The notes: a model not told the origin generated them from the sequence alone. Shown: positions 1-14,937, numbered from the stretch's first letter. The stretch: 64,000 nucleotides of DNA from Caulochytrium protostelioides (GCA_003615045.1 ML014140.1:86214-150213), one strand, 5' to 3'. A program made the numbers and translations.

Positions 1-1098
1 GTGCACAGGAGGTGCACAGACCGTGCACACGGCACTCACCCGATGCCGGCGCGTCGGGTGTTCTGCGGGTCTCGTGGACGTGCAGCGCCGACGGCAGGGC
101 CGACGCGTCTCTATTACGCGTGGTCGCGGCACCCACGGCAGCGGGTCCCGTCCGGGCCACGCGGTGGCGGCGCGGCGTCTCCGGATCGAGAGCGACCCGA
201 GATGGCGGTGATCGGCCGGGGTCGACGTTGGGTGGCGACCGTCGCTCGATCGCTGGTCAGACGCTAGTCAACAGAGGAAGGCGGAATCCGCCGCAGCAAT
301 GAGCACTGATGCGTGACAATAAGCCGCAGCGAGGCGCTGCGCTGCAAAGACAATCGGTCCACGTTGTCTGGAAGCCGAACACGGATAGGGTGAATGGAAA
401 AAGGCCCCGGCTGCAACAACGATGCGATACAATACGATGCGATACGGTGGCTGAGGATCCGGCCAACAATCAGGGCCCATGGACAGCGAGCGGCATCGCA
501 CCCGGCGTGAGTGGCGGGCGAAGGCAACCGCACGAAGCCCAAACCTGCGACCCGGCGACCCGGCGACCCGGCGACCACGCGACCACGCGACCACGCGGTC
601 CCTGTTCAATCGTCGCTACGACGTCCCCAACGATCCGCCGCGCGTTGGTCGCCAGAGCGGAAGGTCCGCCACGTGTCGGCGACGCGCGCGCGCGGCTGTG
701 CTGTGGCGACGGGACACGCGGACGCACGGCACGGCTCGCTCCTCGCGAGCGGCGCTAAAGCAGCGGGAGTCGCGCGATCCTGCCTCGGCCGGCCCGCGCG
801 TGGCCATGGGTGCGACGCGATGCCGCGCTGCGCTGCGCTGCGCTGCGTGCCAGCCGCACCAAGGAGCGCTCTGGGACGGCGCATGCGGGCGACGGCGCGA
901 CGGCGACCGCGGGCCGGAGGAGGGCCGGGGCAGAAGGCGGGCACCCAGCCGCCGCAGCCCGCCACAGCAACAGGCGGGCTTGGCCGCCTCTTGCACGATT
1001 CTTCGTCTTGCCGAATCATCGATCGAACACCGGAAGCCCACGGCATGGTGATCCTTGGGAGCGATCTTGTCACAACATCGACTGGGTGGACACATTCT
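1..1098. other. Intergenic DNA, no gene recognised
   Basis: GC-rich sequence with several overlapping open frames on both strands but no recognisable protein. It contains an 8-bp tandem tract (548-595), a four-copy CGCTG run at 826-845, and GATGC/GATAC-type pentamer runs near 420-445. The open frames look like by-products of high GC, since opposite strands are equally open and the translations are Arg/Ala/Pro-rich without domains. Confidence 0.6.
548..595. repeat. 8-bp tandem repeat, six units
   Basis: Three copies of CGACCCGG are followed directly by three copies of the variant CGACCACG. This is a simple minisatellite in non-coding DNA. Confidence 0.9.
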
Positions 1099-2145
1099 AT
1101 ATTGAGTTTCACGCGGTCGTTCATATACCGACCCTATGCGCATACCAATCTTCGGTGGTGCCCCCCGGGGGATCCCCCCGCGAAGCAGACGCGCATTCGG
1201 TTCAGTATCGGATGATGTTGCCGACCACGGACCGCAACCTGGTTTGCTCCGGGTTGCGGCACAGCGCTATTGGCCTTTCGGGTAAGGCCAGGCAGCGTCG
1301 GATGTTCAACGCGGCATTGAGGCCGCGGTTCACCAACTTGCTGTGGGTCGCTTCATTGCTGGGGGTGGCTTCATACCATAGCAAGCCACGAACCGTGGTT
1401 CTCTGGCGCCGGCGTTGGCCGGGTTTCAGGACCACCTTTGTCGGGGCATACCCTCGAGTCCTACGGACCGGGTTGGCCGGCGTCGACGCGGTCGGGTGGG
1501 GGCCCGCCTGAAACGCGCGAGGGATCTGCACAGCCGTGGGGTCCCGGGTTGGCACCTTGGTGAGGATGCCATTCGTCTCGGCATGCACCTGGGTCGTCCG
1601 GAACGCGTCGACCAGAACGGTGCGGAAGCGCTGGGCACACGCCTGGTACGCGCGAGCGGTTGGAATCGAGATCTTGCTCTAGCCTCCGGGGGCCAACTTG
1701 GACGCCCCCTAGGCGATCACTACTTCAGCGACGACGGGCGCCATCTCCGTGGCCGCCTCCTAGGCGACGCGGTTCATGAACTTGGCAAACACGCGTTGCT
1801 TGTCACTATACAGCCGCAGGATCTGGTGCGCCCAGCGCGGCTTCAGGAATTCGGCCCACAACGGCTCGTACGTAGCGAGCCACACCTCCAGGGAGCGGTG
1901 ATGCGCGTCGAGCGCTGTGCCCTAGGAGCTCACCCCGGACCGCCGCAGCAGCAGATCTTTCAGATGGTGCTGCCACGTCTCTGACTGCTTTTGGGCGGCC
2001 TTCATGCCGACTTCCACATAGTACGGCTTCCGGCTCAGCTTCCAGCTGACGACCTGGCCTTTGGGCCCCACCATGGCCATAAAGATGTTGGTGCGGCCTG
2101 GGTCGTTCCCGATGATGCAGTAGTCATCCCGGCTCTTTGCTCAGT
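1099..2145 (-). mobile_element. Decayed Fanzor (eukaryotic TnpB-like RNA-guided nuclease) element, copy A
   Basis: Read on the minus strand, this stretch encodes the RuvC half of a Fanzor/TnpB-type protein. A RuvC-I-like motif GNDPGRTN lies at about 2090-2113 (Asp codon 2102-2104). A segment reading VSWKLSRKPY follows, then a FMNRVA region, then VLVDAFRTTQVH near 1600, and a RuvC-III/zinc-ribbon-like tail NRGLNAALNIRRC near 1300-1335. In Fanzor and TnpB families the last motif is normally (N)RDxNAAxNI; here the Asp is Gly. At least four in-frame stops interrupt the frame between 1980 and 1690, so it is a pseudogene. Two other partial copies occur (about 4070-4450 and 60725-61118). The 3' flank matches copy B to about 1099, which sets the approximate right end of the element. 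Terminal inverted repeats were not found. The family assignment rests on motif recognition. Confidence 0.72.
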
Positions 2146-2922
2146 CAAAATCAAACTCAGTCAAACTCACCCAAAGATCACTCAAGTACAACAAAACATC
2201 AACTATCTATCTTTTTGCAATAGAGATACGATACTGCTGTTCGACGGTTATCAGCGCCGTCACCCACACGTTCTGCCGATCTCCTCTGACGCACCAACGT
2301 CCGGGCTCTGCCCTCCTCATTTTCGATGATGACGAACGAAGGGCCCTGTGAGCCGCCATGGGTGGTGCTCGGGGCGGCGCCCTTCCGTGTGGCGTGGAGC
2401 CTTCGCTTCTGGTCGGAGGACCCATCGGACTCAGCGGCCAACGCCACATCGGTCGACCGTGCGGGCGACGCCGCCTTCGATGCGAACGCATGCAGCGACG
2501 CCGCAGCGACGCCACCGGTGACACGGGCGGGCGAGCACCCAGACGCCGATCCGTCTCGCCGATCGCCGACGACCATCGAAGGCGACATGCGCCCGACTCA
2601 GGTCGCGCCATCAGCCTGCAGCGCGGTCCGAGCCGCTCGTGCCGTTGTCGTGACGGCCGTGTGACGTGGCCGAAAAACTCCGATCGAGGTGGAAACGAAC
2701 TCGCAAGAATGGAACGCCGGAGCTCCAGCGTGGCTTCGCTGGTCGTGTCATTCGATTGTCGGTTGAAATCATCCATCGTCTGCCCCGTCATAATTGCCCA
2801 TCCTTGGTTCCATCGTGACGCGCCTCGTTGGCTAGCGTGCTTCTGGGAGACGCGCACCCCTCGGCGGTGCCCCTTCCATCCCAGGTGGACCCCTCAGCCC
2901 AACCCGAGTAGGGGATGCCACG
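2146..2922. other. Intergenic DNA upstream of YJU2
   Basis: A short AT-richer patch (about 2140-2230) adjoins the Fanzor relic. Ordinary GC-rich sequence follows, with no protein-like frame. It presumably holds the YJU2 promoter; no clear TATA element was seen. Confidence 0.5.
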
Positions 2923-4068
2923 ATGGCCGAACGGAAAGTGCTCTCGAAATACTACCCGCCGGACTTTGATCCGGCGAAAGTGCCGCGGCTGAAGAAGTCG
3001 GAGGCGAAGCCGTCGCAGATCCGAGTCCGGCTGGCGGCGCCGTTCTCCATGCGATGCACGACCTGCCACGACTACATCGGCAAGGGCCGCAAATTCAATG
3101 CCCGCAAGGAAGCCGCTCGCGGCTCGGTCTATCTCGGGATGCAGGACTGGCGCTTCTACATCCGGTGCCCGACCTGCGCCGCCGAGATCACCTACCGCAC
3201 CGACTATGCTACCAGCGACTATGTCGCCGAAGTCGGTGCCGTCCGCAACTTTGAAGCCAAGGCCCCCGAAGCCATCTCGACGTCCTTTGACCCGAACGCG
3301 CCAGCGACCGCAGCGGGGTCCGGCGCCACAAAGGACGCCTCGGCCGCGACCGCCGCTGCGTCCGCTTCGACGGCGGCCGCGGCAGGCAACGACCCGCTGG
3401 CCGCGCTCGAAGCCCAGGCTGACGCGCTCGCGCGCGAGATGGCGACCGCTGACGCGCTGCACGAGCTGCAAGCGCGCAACGCGCGCCTCAATGCCCGCGC
3501 AACCGCCCGTGCGATTGGCGACGGCGACGGCGACGGCGGCATGGACGCGGTGCTAGCCTCGCGGATGGCACGCCAGCGCGCGGAGGCGGCGGAGGCAGAG
3601 GCGGAGGACGCGCGGCTGGCCCGTGCGGTCTTTGCCGCCCGCGACGCGGCGTCGGCCGACGCCAGCGCTGGCGCGGCGGCGCTGGCGGCATCGGTCGAGG
3701 CTGATTTGACCTACGATGCGCATGGGTTCGCCAAAATCCCGGGGCCCCAGCTGGCCGCGGGACACGGATCCAGCGCGCGTGTTGGCGGCGGCGCCGCCCA
3801 GACGGCGGCTTGGTTAGAGGCAGAGCGCCTTGCCCGAAGCCGGCCCCGGCAGGCCCTTGACGGCGTGGTCATTCCTGCGAAACGCCGTAAAGTGCAGGCC
3901 GCCGAGGCTACCGAGGCCGTCGCTGCCACCGCAGCCACCGAGATGCGCGCGATCCCAGCAGCGTCGGCTTCGCCAGCATCGGCAATTACATCAAAGCCAG
4001 CGTCATCATCAACCCCTGTGACGGTATTAGTCGATGGTTATGCGTCCTCATCTTCCGACGATGACTGA
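2923..4068 (+). CDS. YJU2: Splicing factor YJU2 / CWC16 family (CCDC94-like)
   Basis: Encodes a 381-residue protein of the CWC16/YJU2 family, a nuclear factor that joins the spliceosome with the NineTeen complex and promotes the first transesterification step. The N-terminal ~112 residues are highly typical: [17 protein letters not shown] at the start, then a four-cysteine zinc site (C45, C48, C82, C85) with GRKFNARKE between the pairs and [18 protein letters not shown] at the end of the domain. This matches YJU2/CCDC94 better than the CCDC130/CWC16b branch. The rest is Ala-rich with a predicted acidic helical stretch (about 165-235) and a Ser/Asp tail. The start is the only Met that keeps the conserved MxERK N-terminus. 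Intronless. It is flanked on both sides by same-orientation Fanzor relics, and the downstream one begins immediately after the stop codon. Confidence 0.95.
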   Translation: MAERKVLSKYYPPDFDPAKVPRLKKSEAKPSQIRVRLAAPFSMRCTTCHDYIGKGRKFNARKEAARGSVYLGMQDWRFYIRCPTCAAEITYRTDYATSDYVAEVGAVRNFEAKAPEAISTSFDPNAPATAAGSGATKDASAATAAASASTAAAAGNDPLAALEAQADALAREMATADALHELQARNARLNARATARAIGDGDGDGGMDAVLASRMARQRAEAAEAEAEDARLARAVFAARDAASADASAGAAALAASVEADLTYDAHGFAKIPGPQLAAGHGSSARVGGGAAQTAAWLEAERLARSRPRQALDGVVIPAKRRKVQAAEATEAVAATAATEMRAIPAASASPASAITSKPASSSTPVTVLVDGYASSSSDDD

Positions 4069-4069
4069 T

Positions 4070-4450
4070 TTATATTCACTTTACAGAACGTACCGGCCCC
4101 CCCTAACCGACCCAATACGAACACCATACCCTCCATGGTGCGCCCATGGATCCCCCACAGAGGTAGTCCGTATTCGGTTCGATGTCGGATGGATTTGCCG
4201 ATCTTGGGCCGCAGCAACGCTTGCCCAGGGTTGCGGCACAACGCCCTCGTTCTGACCCGTGAGGCTAGGCAACGTCGGATGTTCAAAGCGGCATTGAGGT
4301 CGCGGTTTACGAACTCGCCGTTGGCGGCTTCACACCACAGCAAACATCGGACCACGGTTCTCACACGCCGGCGCTGCTCGGGCTTCACGACCACATCCGT
4401 CTGGGCATACACCCGGGTCCTGCGGACCCGGTTGGCAGCCGTCCGCTCGG
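4070..4450 (-). mobile_element. Fanzor element fragment, copy B (3' part only)
   Basis: The minus strand encodes only the C-terminal ~120 residues of the same Fanzor protein as copy A. They include VRRTRVYAQTDVVVKPEQ, a VRCLLWCEA segment and NRDLNAALNIRRC with the RuvC-III-like Asp retained. Nucleotide similarity to copy A continues past the coding part to about 4070, ending within two bases of the YJU2 stop codon, so it probably lies in the YJU2 3' UTR. Similarity to copy A stops at about 4445-4450. RuvC-I and the N-terminal part are absent, so this is a truncated relic. Confidence 0.72.
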
Positions 4451-4843
4451 CGCTCTTTGCGCGATCCGCCATGAGGAAACATCTCAACCTGCGCATGGAC
4501 ATGAAGTATACGCGCAGGAGCAGGTGCAGGAGCAAGTGCAGAAGCATGAGCCTGATGTTTCCGGGTGCATTAGTAACATTTGCAACGTCTTGGGACGTTT
4601 GAGCCAGCGGCAGACTGGTGGAGGACAGGCTGACAGCAACAGCTGCGCCATCTTGCGGATGCTCTTCCAGATGGGGCCCATCTGTCAAACAAACTCGCGC
4701 CGATGGACGGGGTGCTTGGGAGGGAACGTCAGGAGCTGATCTGCTGGTTTGATCTGATTTGATTTGCTCGAGTGAGCCATGAGACAAAAAAAGTGCTTCA
4801 CTGCTACATACAAAACAAAAAAATCTATCGCATATTCGGAAAA
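4451..4843. other. Convergent intergenic region YJU2 / beta adaptin
   Basis: Contains a CAGGTGCAGGAG-like imperfect 6-bp repeat around 4510-4545 and AT-rich sequence at 4780-4843, the likely 3' end region of the adaptin transcript. No gene seen. Confidence 0.5.
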
Positions 4844-7800
4844 CTATATCACACCAGGCGTCGTCATCACGGCCAGCATGGCTTCGTGGTACGCCGGGAT
4901 CCAATGTGGCGCGGCGGTGCGCGTCGTGATTTGCGTGGCGCCCGTCAGCGCATTCACCGTCACCTCGCTCAAAAACACTTCCGGACGGTATGACGCGAGT
5001 CGCGTCGCCATAAAGAAGAGCTGCAGCGGCTCAACCCGGCGCTGCGCGACCACGTGGCATCCGCATGCAATCAAGCGCGCCTCGATGGCCTGAACATCCC
5101 GGGTCCACGCAAGGGGCAGCGCGGCCTCCGACGCGCCGGACCCCGTGGCCGACGCGAGAGGCGCCGACGGCAACGCCGGCACCGCGAGCACCTCCGCACA
5201 CAGCACGCCCACGGGACCCGTCCACGCCGCCAGCCACGCCGTCGCGTCGGGCGTGCCGTGCGCGCTCCAGTGCAGCCAGAGCGGGATCGCGAGCGGCGCG
5301 TACGCGACGCCGGCGGACGTCCGCAGCGCGGCTTGCACGTGGTGCAGCGCTGCCGGCGGCCCCACGTCGGCTGCGGCCGTCTCGGCGCCGGGCGCGGCAC
5401 CGTCGTGCAGCGCCACGACGACTGCGCCTGATGCCTGGGGCGCCAGCGGCGGCAGCGCGAGGGGCGCCCGGCTCGCCGGCGCCAGGGCGAGGACGTTCGT
5501 GTTGAGCAGGAGGCCGAAGCCGGAGAGCGTTCCGCCGCCGACGTTCTTGATGAGGAGGCGCAGGCGGCGCTGGCCGGACCGCGTCCGCGCATACCCGACG
5601 GCGAGGGCGATCCCGTGATTCGTGCCGGTGACGGGCACGAGAAGAGGCGGCGTCGCAAAGACGGGCGGGTCGTCAGAGTTCTCGAGGGCGACTGAGCGCT
5701 GAGCGTCGGGCATCAAGGATAGACGCTGCATGGCAGCCGTCGGGTGATCGGGCGACATCGAGAGGCCCAAGCTGCCGCTCGCAGCGGACGTGGGCGGCGG
5801 CGTCGCGGCGAGCGGCATCGCGGACACGGGGCGTTGACGCGGACTCGTGGGCCCACCGCGGAGTTCGGCCAAACGGTCGTTCGATCGCGCGGCAAACGGG
5901 TCGACCAGCGCGTTCGGCGTTAAGCCTCCCAGGCTGCCGGTTCCAGACGGACCCATGCCCAGCCCCGGTGAGGCCGTCAGCCGTCCCGGCGGGCTGCTCA
6001 TGGGGCTTTGGGACATAGCTTGGGGGTTCGCTTGCATGGTGGGTGTCCAGCCCGTGACATGCGGCGCCATGCCCAAGCCCATACCCACGCCTGCGGGATG
6101 CGGCGAGGCGGACGACGATGAGGGCGACGATGCATGAGATGGAAACTGGCCGATCCGTGCGTTCGCATAGGAGGGCGGTGTGACGGCCGCACCACCCGTA
6201 GCAGGACCGGCACCGGCACCGCCACGGCCCACCATGGCCGGGCTGCCGCCCGCCGAGAGCAGCATGGTTCCTGACTGAGCACCGGTTGATTCGACCGATC
6301 CACGGGCCATGCCCGACAGCGCGAAGGGGTTAACCGGGCCATCGCTTCCCGCCAACGGCGTAAACGGTTTCAACGCGGAAGCAGCACCGCTGCCCCCGGC
6401 GGCGCTGCCGCCGGCATCGAGATGGCTATAATAACGACTGTAGCCGCCGTCCGCATTGAGTCCGCTCGAGGTATTCAAGACGTCTTCCGATCGGCCGGCG
6501 TCCTCGGCTTCGGGTTCGTCGGGCCCAAAGAGCTGCATCAGGTCGTCCTCCAGCATCCGCGAGGCCGGACCTCCCTCAGCGGTGACGACGCCTGCGTCGA
6601 CGTGATACGGGTTAGTGGCGGGTGGCTGGGCGGCTGTTGCCGGCGCGGCCGTCGGCGAGGCCGGCAAGGCGACGGTGGACGGCGGGACGCCGTGATAGAT
6701 AAAGGCCGGCGAGTTCTGGATCTGGATCGGGCGGTAGGTGCCGTATATGCCCTTGGGCGGCTTCTGGCTGAGACTCGACAGCGTGGCGATATGCAGAATC
6801 AAGTCTTCGAGCAGCGCGGGCTCCATCGACTCGCCTTCGACGTTCATGACGGGTTTCTGCGAAAGGACAATTGCTTTCGCAGCGACCGGGTCGGTGGACA
6901 GTAGGCGCCAGTAGATAAAGCCGCGGTCGCGAATGTCGGGGTTGTCCACGTCTTCCGTACAGTGCTTCAAGATGCGGGGCAGCAAGGCCTGGCCCGCCGA
7001 GGGCCGCTTGATAAACAGCTTGACAGTCGCCGTCAAGAGGGCAAGCTGGACCTCCGCGGCGGACTCGAGGAACGTGGCAGCGAACTGATTGAGGAGATCG
7101 CTCGCGTTATCGATGCGCTCCGCATACTGCCCAATGATCCAGATCATGGCGGCACGGGCCTCCGGCTCGTCGAGACCAGCCAGATTGTCGCAGAGCACCG
7201 CGATCATTCCTTCATAGCGGTTAGGGTACTTTCGGAAGATATCGCGAATCACGACAATGGCTTCTTGTACAATGTAGTTGACCTGTGTCTCGATCAGCCG
7301 GCGCAGGGCAGCGACGCAGCGGTCGGTGGCGAGCTCGATCTTGATGGCGATGCGGCCCAGCGTGCGGAGCGACCGGCGGGCAAAGCCGACATCGACTTCG
7401 TTGGCGTACTCTTCGACTTCCGTCAGGACCTGCTCCACATTGTAATCGTCGGTCAAGTGGAAGATGATTTCCAGCTTCGCCAACTTGACGTAGATGGGGT
7501 CACTGTACTTGCAAAAGAAGGGCTTCGCGCCCAAACTCTTGAACATGTCTGCCTGCTTTTTGATCAGCAGCTGGATGTTCTTGAGCGCCACAAACTGGAT
7601 TTCAGGCTCACTATGCAGCAGCGTGATGAGCGGCGGCTCCATCTTGGCGTAAATGCGACTGACGACCTCCTTGGCTTCGATATAGTGCGTCAGGTAGGCC
7701 AGCACACGGATGGTCGTGAGGACGATGCCAGAGTTGGCATGCTGCAGGCGCGGGACAATGCGTTCGGCCAGCTGCTCGGCGTCCGCATGGCTCTGCGGAA

Positions 7801-8760
7801 CGACAAAGAGAATGCTCTCCAAAATGTAGGCCTGGCTCCATTCTGAGGCCTCATCCAGCGCCACCAAGTACTTGCTCATCGCACTATACTCGACAACGAG
7901 CTGGGGCAAGTGGTCGGATCCGTCGCGTTGGTAGATTTCGGCGAGCGCGACCAAGGCGTTGGCGACCACGTTCGGGTTCTCATGAGACAAAAGGTTGTGC
8001 AGGAGATTCAACGTTCCGCTGCTCTGGATGCGTTCGCGGTCCTGGACCCAGACTTTGGCCACGCACAGCGCGGCAGTCTTAGCGACATACGCGTCGCTGT
8101 CCTCTAAGCACCGCGCGAGGGGTTGTTGCAGGCTATCGATGATCTGCGGCGTCTGGATCGATGCCATGGTCCGCAGTGCCAAAGCACGGATCAACGGGTT
8201 CGGATCGGCGAGATCGCGCAAGAAGTCGCTGATCGCATCCGCGGCGAGCTGAGGTCGTGACCGCGCATAGTGAATTAAATAGAGATAGACCATCTTCTTG
8301 ACTTCGAGCATCGGGATTTGGAGGCAGGCGACGACGTCCGCGAAAAGCGGGAGCATGTCGTTGCCCATCGTCATGTTGGCGACGATGCGTTTAAGCGCAT
8401 TGCGCTTGCGCGTATGCTTGGCATCGCGCTTATCCGAAATCAGCTCGGCATGCAGTTCCTGCGTCTTGCCTAAATGGCCGATACCACCATCGGATCATCA
8501 TGGGGTCATTAGATCGGACCAAATGAGATCAAATCAAGAAGAGAATATCACATCGGACGGGAATGAGTGGCTTGTCAGCTTCTGGCCATCGGGAGAAATC
8601 GTCAGCGAGTAACGCAGACCCCTGGCACGAGGACACGTCGGAGGTGAACTCTGACATTCACCCGCTTTACTCTGCTGCACATATCGCGTATGGCGCACAG
8701 AACCCATCGCACGCCCGAGGTCTTACCCTTCTGGAAGAACTGGGCATCCGTGCCCGACAT
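4844..8760 (-). CDS. AP-1/AP-2 clathrin adaptor beta subunit (beta adaptin)
   Basis: Large beta subunit of a clathrin adaptor complex acting at the trans-Golgi/endosome (AP-1) or plasma membrane (AP-2). Two exons: a 34-nt first exon (8760-8727) encoding MSGTDAQFFQK plus one base, a 257-bp intron (8726-8470), and exon 2 (8469-4844). The joined frame gives 1219 residues and restores the family N-terminus, including GKTQELHAELISDKRD. The Armadillo/HEAT trunk covers about residues 1-560, with DPNPLIRALALRTM and NPNVVANALVALAEI typical of beta adaptins. A Ser/Gly/Pro/Ala-rich hinge (about 570-940) makes it longer than the usual 700-950 residues. The last ~270 residues look like a beta appendage with LLIKNVGGGTLSGFGLLLN. 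An internal Met at 8374 would delete the conserved N-terminus. AP-1 and AP-2 cannot be told apart by eye. Confidence 0.93.
8470..8726 (-). other. Intron of the beta adaptin gene
   Basis: The donor reads GTAAGACC after CAGAAGG and the acceptor is ATTTAG before GCAAGACG. It interrupts a Gly codon after base 1, and splicing restores the conserved adaptin N-terminus in frame. Confidence 0.88.
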
Positions 8761-11608
<2,848 letters not shown>

Positions 11609-11856
11609 ACGCATCGCGCGGGCCAGGCGGGAAGCATCGCGCTCTGGCGCGCTGTGCCCAGGTCTCCGGGGCCGCTGCGGCGCGGAACGCCAGGACGACG
11701 TGTGTAAACAGGCAGTCGCTTCTGACACGGGTGCCCCTCTCTTTCTGCATGTAACCTAACTTTCCTTCTCCCTTCCCCATTCTTACTTTTTTTCCCGGTC
11801 GGTGTTCCTGTCCGTTAGATTCGATGTTGATGCTCTCAAGGTGGCGAGGATATGTT

Positions 11857-12083
11857 TCAGGTATACTCGGGCGCGCGGATCATGGTCACAATCGCGTCTG
11901 GGTAGGCGGCGAGCAGGGCCGCAATATCGCGCGGTGTCATGCCTTCGCGCACCATAATGTCATCGGTATGGTAAGAGCCGTCAAAGTAGGGCAGCAGGCG
12001 GATCAGCAGGGCACCGATCGGCGTGACGGCCGGCACCGTGCGCATCGTTGCCGCGCCGCCCTCGCCGCCCTCGCCCGCGCCGC

Positions 12084-12114
<31 letters not shown>

Positions 12115-13836
12115 CGCACCGACGCTCCCGACGCGCGCGCCATGCGCCGTCGCGTACGGCTCATCGGACACGACGCGGCCCTGCCCGTCGGGCGTCGCGC
12201 TCCACGGCGCGCCGGGCGCCGATCGCACCGATAGCAGATGGATGCATGCCATCTCCTCGGCCGTCGCGCGCAGCGGATCGGCGAGAATTTTGGAGCAGGT
12301 AAAGTCCTCGTCGTCGGCTGCCGCCGTCGCCGCCGGCGGCACGGCGGCCGCAGCGGCGTCTATGGGATCGGCGAGCCCGCCGTCGGCGGCCACGGCGGCG
12401 GCCGCGTGCAGGAGATCGATGGAGGACTGCTCAGTCGCGGCGGCGGCCTCGGCCTGACGTCGGGCGGCGTCGCGGACATGCCGCGCGTGCACGGCGGCGC
12501 GGAGCGGGCCCGGCAGGAGAAGATGGAGGTAGACGTGCATCTGGACGACGAGCTGGTGGCGCAGCAGATAAGTGGCGATCTCGAGGTAGATGGCGGCGGA
12601 GTCCGGGTCGGGCACGTGGGCCGTGAAGGGCTTGGGTGCGGTGAGGCGCGAGAGGAAGTCAACGAGGTCGAGCTGCGGGAAGCGAGAGAGCGCGTCAGCG
12701 GCGAGATATGCCAGCCGGTGGCGTGGAACGTCGGGCGCCACGACATAGATGTTGCGGAGTCGCACGACGGGGACGACCCACGCCGTCTGCCAGTAAACGA
12801 GGTGCGCCACGAGTTTGTAGATCTGGCCGAGCGTGCATTCCAAGGTGGTCGCGAGCGAGTCAAACGTCTGCGTCGGCGTCACGACCGAGATGAAGTGGAC
12901 CAGCAAGGACGCGGCGCCCGATGGGAAATGCTTGAGCAGTTCTTCGGGATCCGACAGCAGCAGCAATGCGTGGTGGGGCTGGAGCGCCGTGTTGCTGAAC
13001 CGCACCTCGGCGCCGCCGCCGCTGCCGGGCATCCCGAGCTGGCCGTCGCGCCGCGCATACTCGCCAGACGAACCGAGCATCCCGCCGCCGCCACCGCCAT
13101 GGCCGTTGCCAAGGAGATGGCGCGAGGTCCCGTGGCGGGCGACATACTGGTGGTGCGCTTGGGCGAGCACGAGCCCGGGCTCGAGCCGCGTGGGTAGTGC
13201 GGCGCTGTGGCGCCCTTCGGAGGCCCATGGCACTCGCAGCGCGAGATGAATACGGTTGTTGACGAGCACGTGGGCCACGCGCCGCGCTTTGACGGCGAGA
13301 AAGACGTTCTGAAGCAGCGCTGCGAGGCCATTCGGGTCTTGTGGCCCCGACGAGGACGGCGACGCGGGAACCGGCTGGGACCGATGGCCGCCGCCCATAC
13401 CTGCCGTCACCAAGCTGCTGTTGCTGCCGCCGCCATTCCCGCATGCGACGGTGCTGGGGCTGACGCCGCCGCCGCCGCCACCGCCTGGGCCGCCGTCTTC
13501 ACTCGCGCGCAGGAGCACCCGCGCTTCGCGTATAATGTAGTTGCGGTGTAGCTGCTCATACTTAAGGGCATTGGTCACGCGCACAATGACATTTTCATAG
13601 AGCATGTGGGCCTCCGCGTCAATAGATTCGCCCGCGCGTGGCTGGATCGCGCACACGAGATGGAACATGGTCAAGCCGGACGCGTGGTGGCCGCCGTCAG
13701 GCGCGCCCACGTCGGGCTCGTCGTCGCTCAGCGACCCGTACACTAGACTGCTCAGACGACGGGCGTCTGAGAGACCGGCGGGCAGCGCGTCATTCGGAGG
13801 CGGCGGCAGCGTCGTGTTGACGCCGCCGAGACCCAT

Positions 13837-13867
<31 letters not shown>

Positions 13868-14937
13868 GCCGTCGCATGAGCCCCAGCGCCTTTCTGCTGT
13901 TGCTGCTGCTGACGGCTCGTCGCACGGTCACGATCGCGATCACGGTCGCCGCCGTCCTGTCGCTCCATCTTGCGCCGCTGAACCAGCCGGGAGTAGCGCA
14001 AGCCGTGCCCCGGCCGCTCGACATTGAGCAAGGTCGGGTGCCCGACGAAGGTGATATCGTCGATCGTGAGCTGGAAGGGGCGGTCGCAGAGCGCGACTTT
14101 GGGCGAGAGGATGTTGGACAGCGCCGACGACGGGAAGCCGAGGATCATGTCGTCGCTCGGGCCGCCGCCGCCGCCGCCCGTGCTGCTGCTGCCGCCGCCG
14201 CCGCCGCCACGACCACCGCCCGTGCTGCCGCTGCTGCCGCTGCCCCCGTTGCCGCCAGCACCGCTGCCGCTACCGGGCGGCGTCAGAGAGGACACGCTCG
14301 AGGACAGGCCTGAGCGCATCGCGGCGCCGGCGAGCGGCGGCGAGGTCCGCGCCGTCAGGCCTATCACGGGATGCCCGCCGCCGCCTAGCGGCCGCTTCGT
14401 CTCCGCGTCGTGGCGCTCCTGCCCCGGATCGGAGGTCTTGTCGCTGGCGGTGCCCCCAACCGACAGCGCGCCGGGCGTGCCGGGCGCCGCGGCGCCGTGA
14501 TGGCCGAGCGGCGTCCCCGGTGCATCCGTCGTGGCGACGGCGTCCGCCCCGTCCGCATGCCGCCCCGCGGCCGACGCCGCGTTCGACGGCGGCGGTGTGG
14601 ACAGCACGGGCGGTGGCGTGCCGACGCGGCCGGTATAAAGGGGATGCGCGGCTGATAGAGCCGTCTTGGGCGATCCGGCGGCGGCGGCGGCGGCGACGGC
14701 GGCGGCGGCGGCCTTGGCCGCGACATGGCGGTGCAAAGGCCGCGGCGCCGGCGACGGCGTCTGGGAGGCCGTGGAGGGGCCCGAGGCGGCGGGCCATGGC
14801 GTCGGCGTCGGCGGTGGTGGCGGCGGCGGGAGGGCGCTGTTAGCGCCGCCGCAGAGTGAGGCTTGTGGCGGGTACTGGGCGACGATTTGGTGACCTTTGC
14901 TGCTATAGCAGACGAGCATAATGGCGAGCAACGTCAT
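11857..14937 (-). CDS. NPR3: Nitrogen permease regulator 3-like protein (NPR3/NPRL3)
   Basis: A 1026-residue homologue of Npr3/NPRL3, a subunit of the SEACIT/GATOR1 complex that inhibits TORC1 at the vacuole or lysosome when amino acids are scarce. The N-terminus MTLLAIMLVCYSSKGHQIV is the first strand of the longin-like domain. The rest of that domain appears after a long Pro/Ala/Gly/Ser-rich insert: DDMILGFPSSALSNILSPK (about 262-280), DITFVGHPTLLNVERPG, and GLTMFHLVCAIQP (about 422). The C-terminus (about 985-1026) carries LIRLLPYFDGSYHTDDIM and YPDAIVTMIR, the family's typical end. Family members are often 500-1000 residues; the extra length here is low-complexity sequence rich in Gly, Ser and Ala. 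Single exon. Confidence 0.92.
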
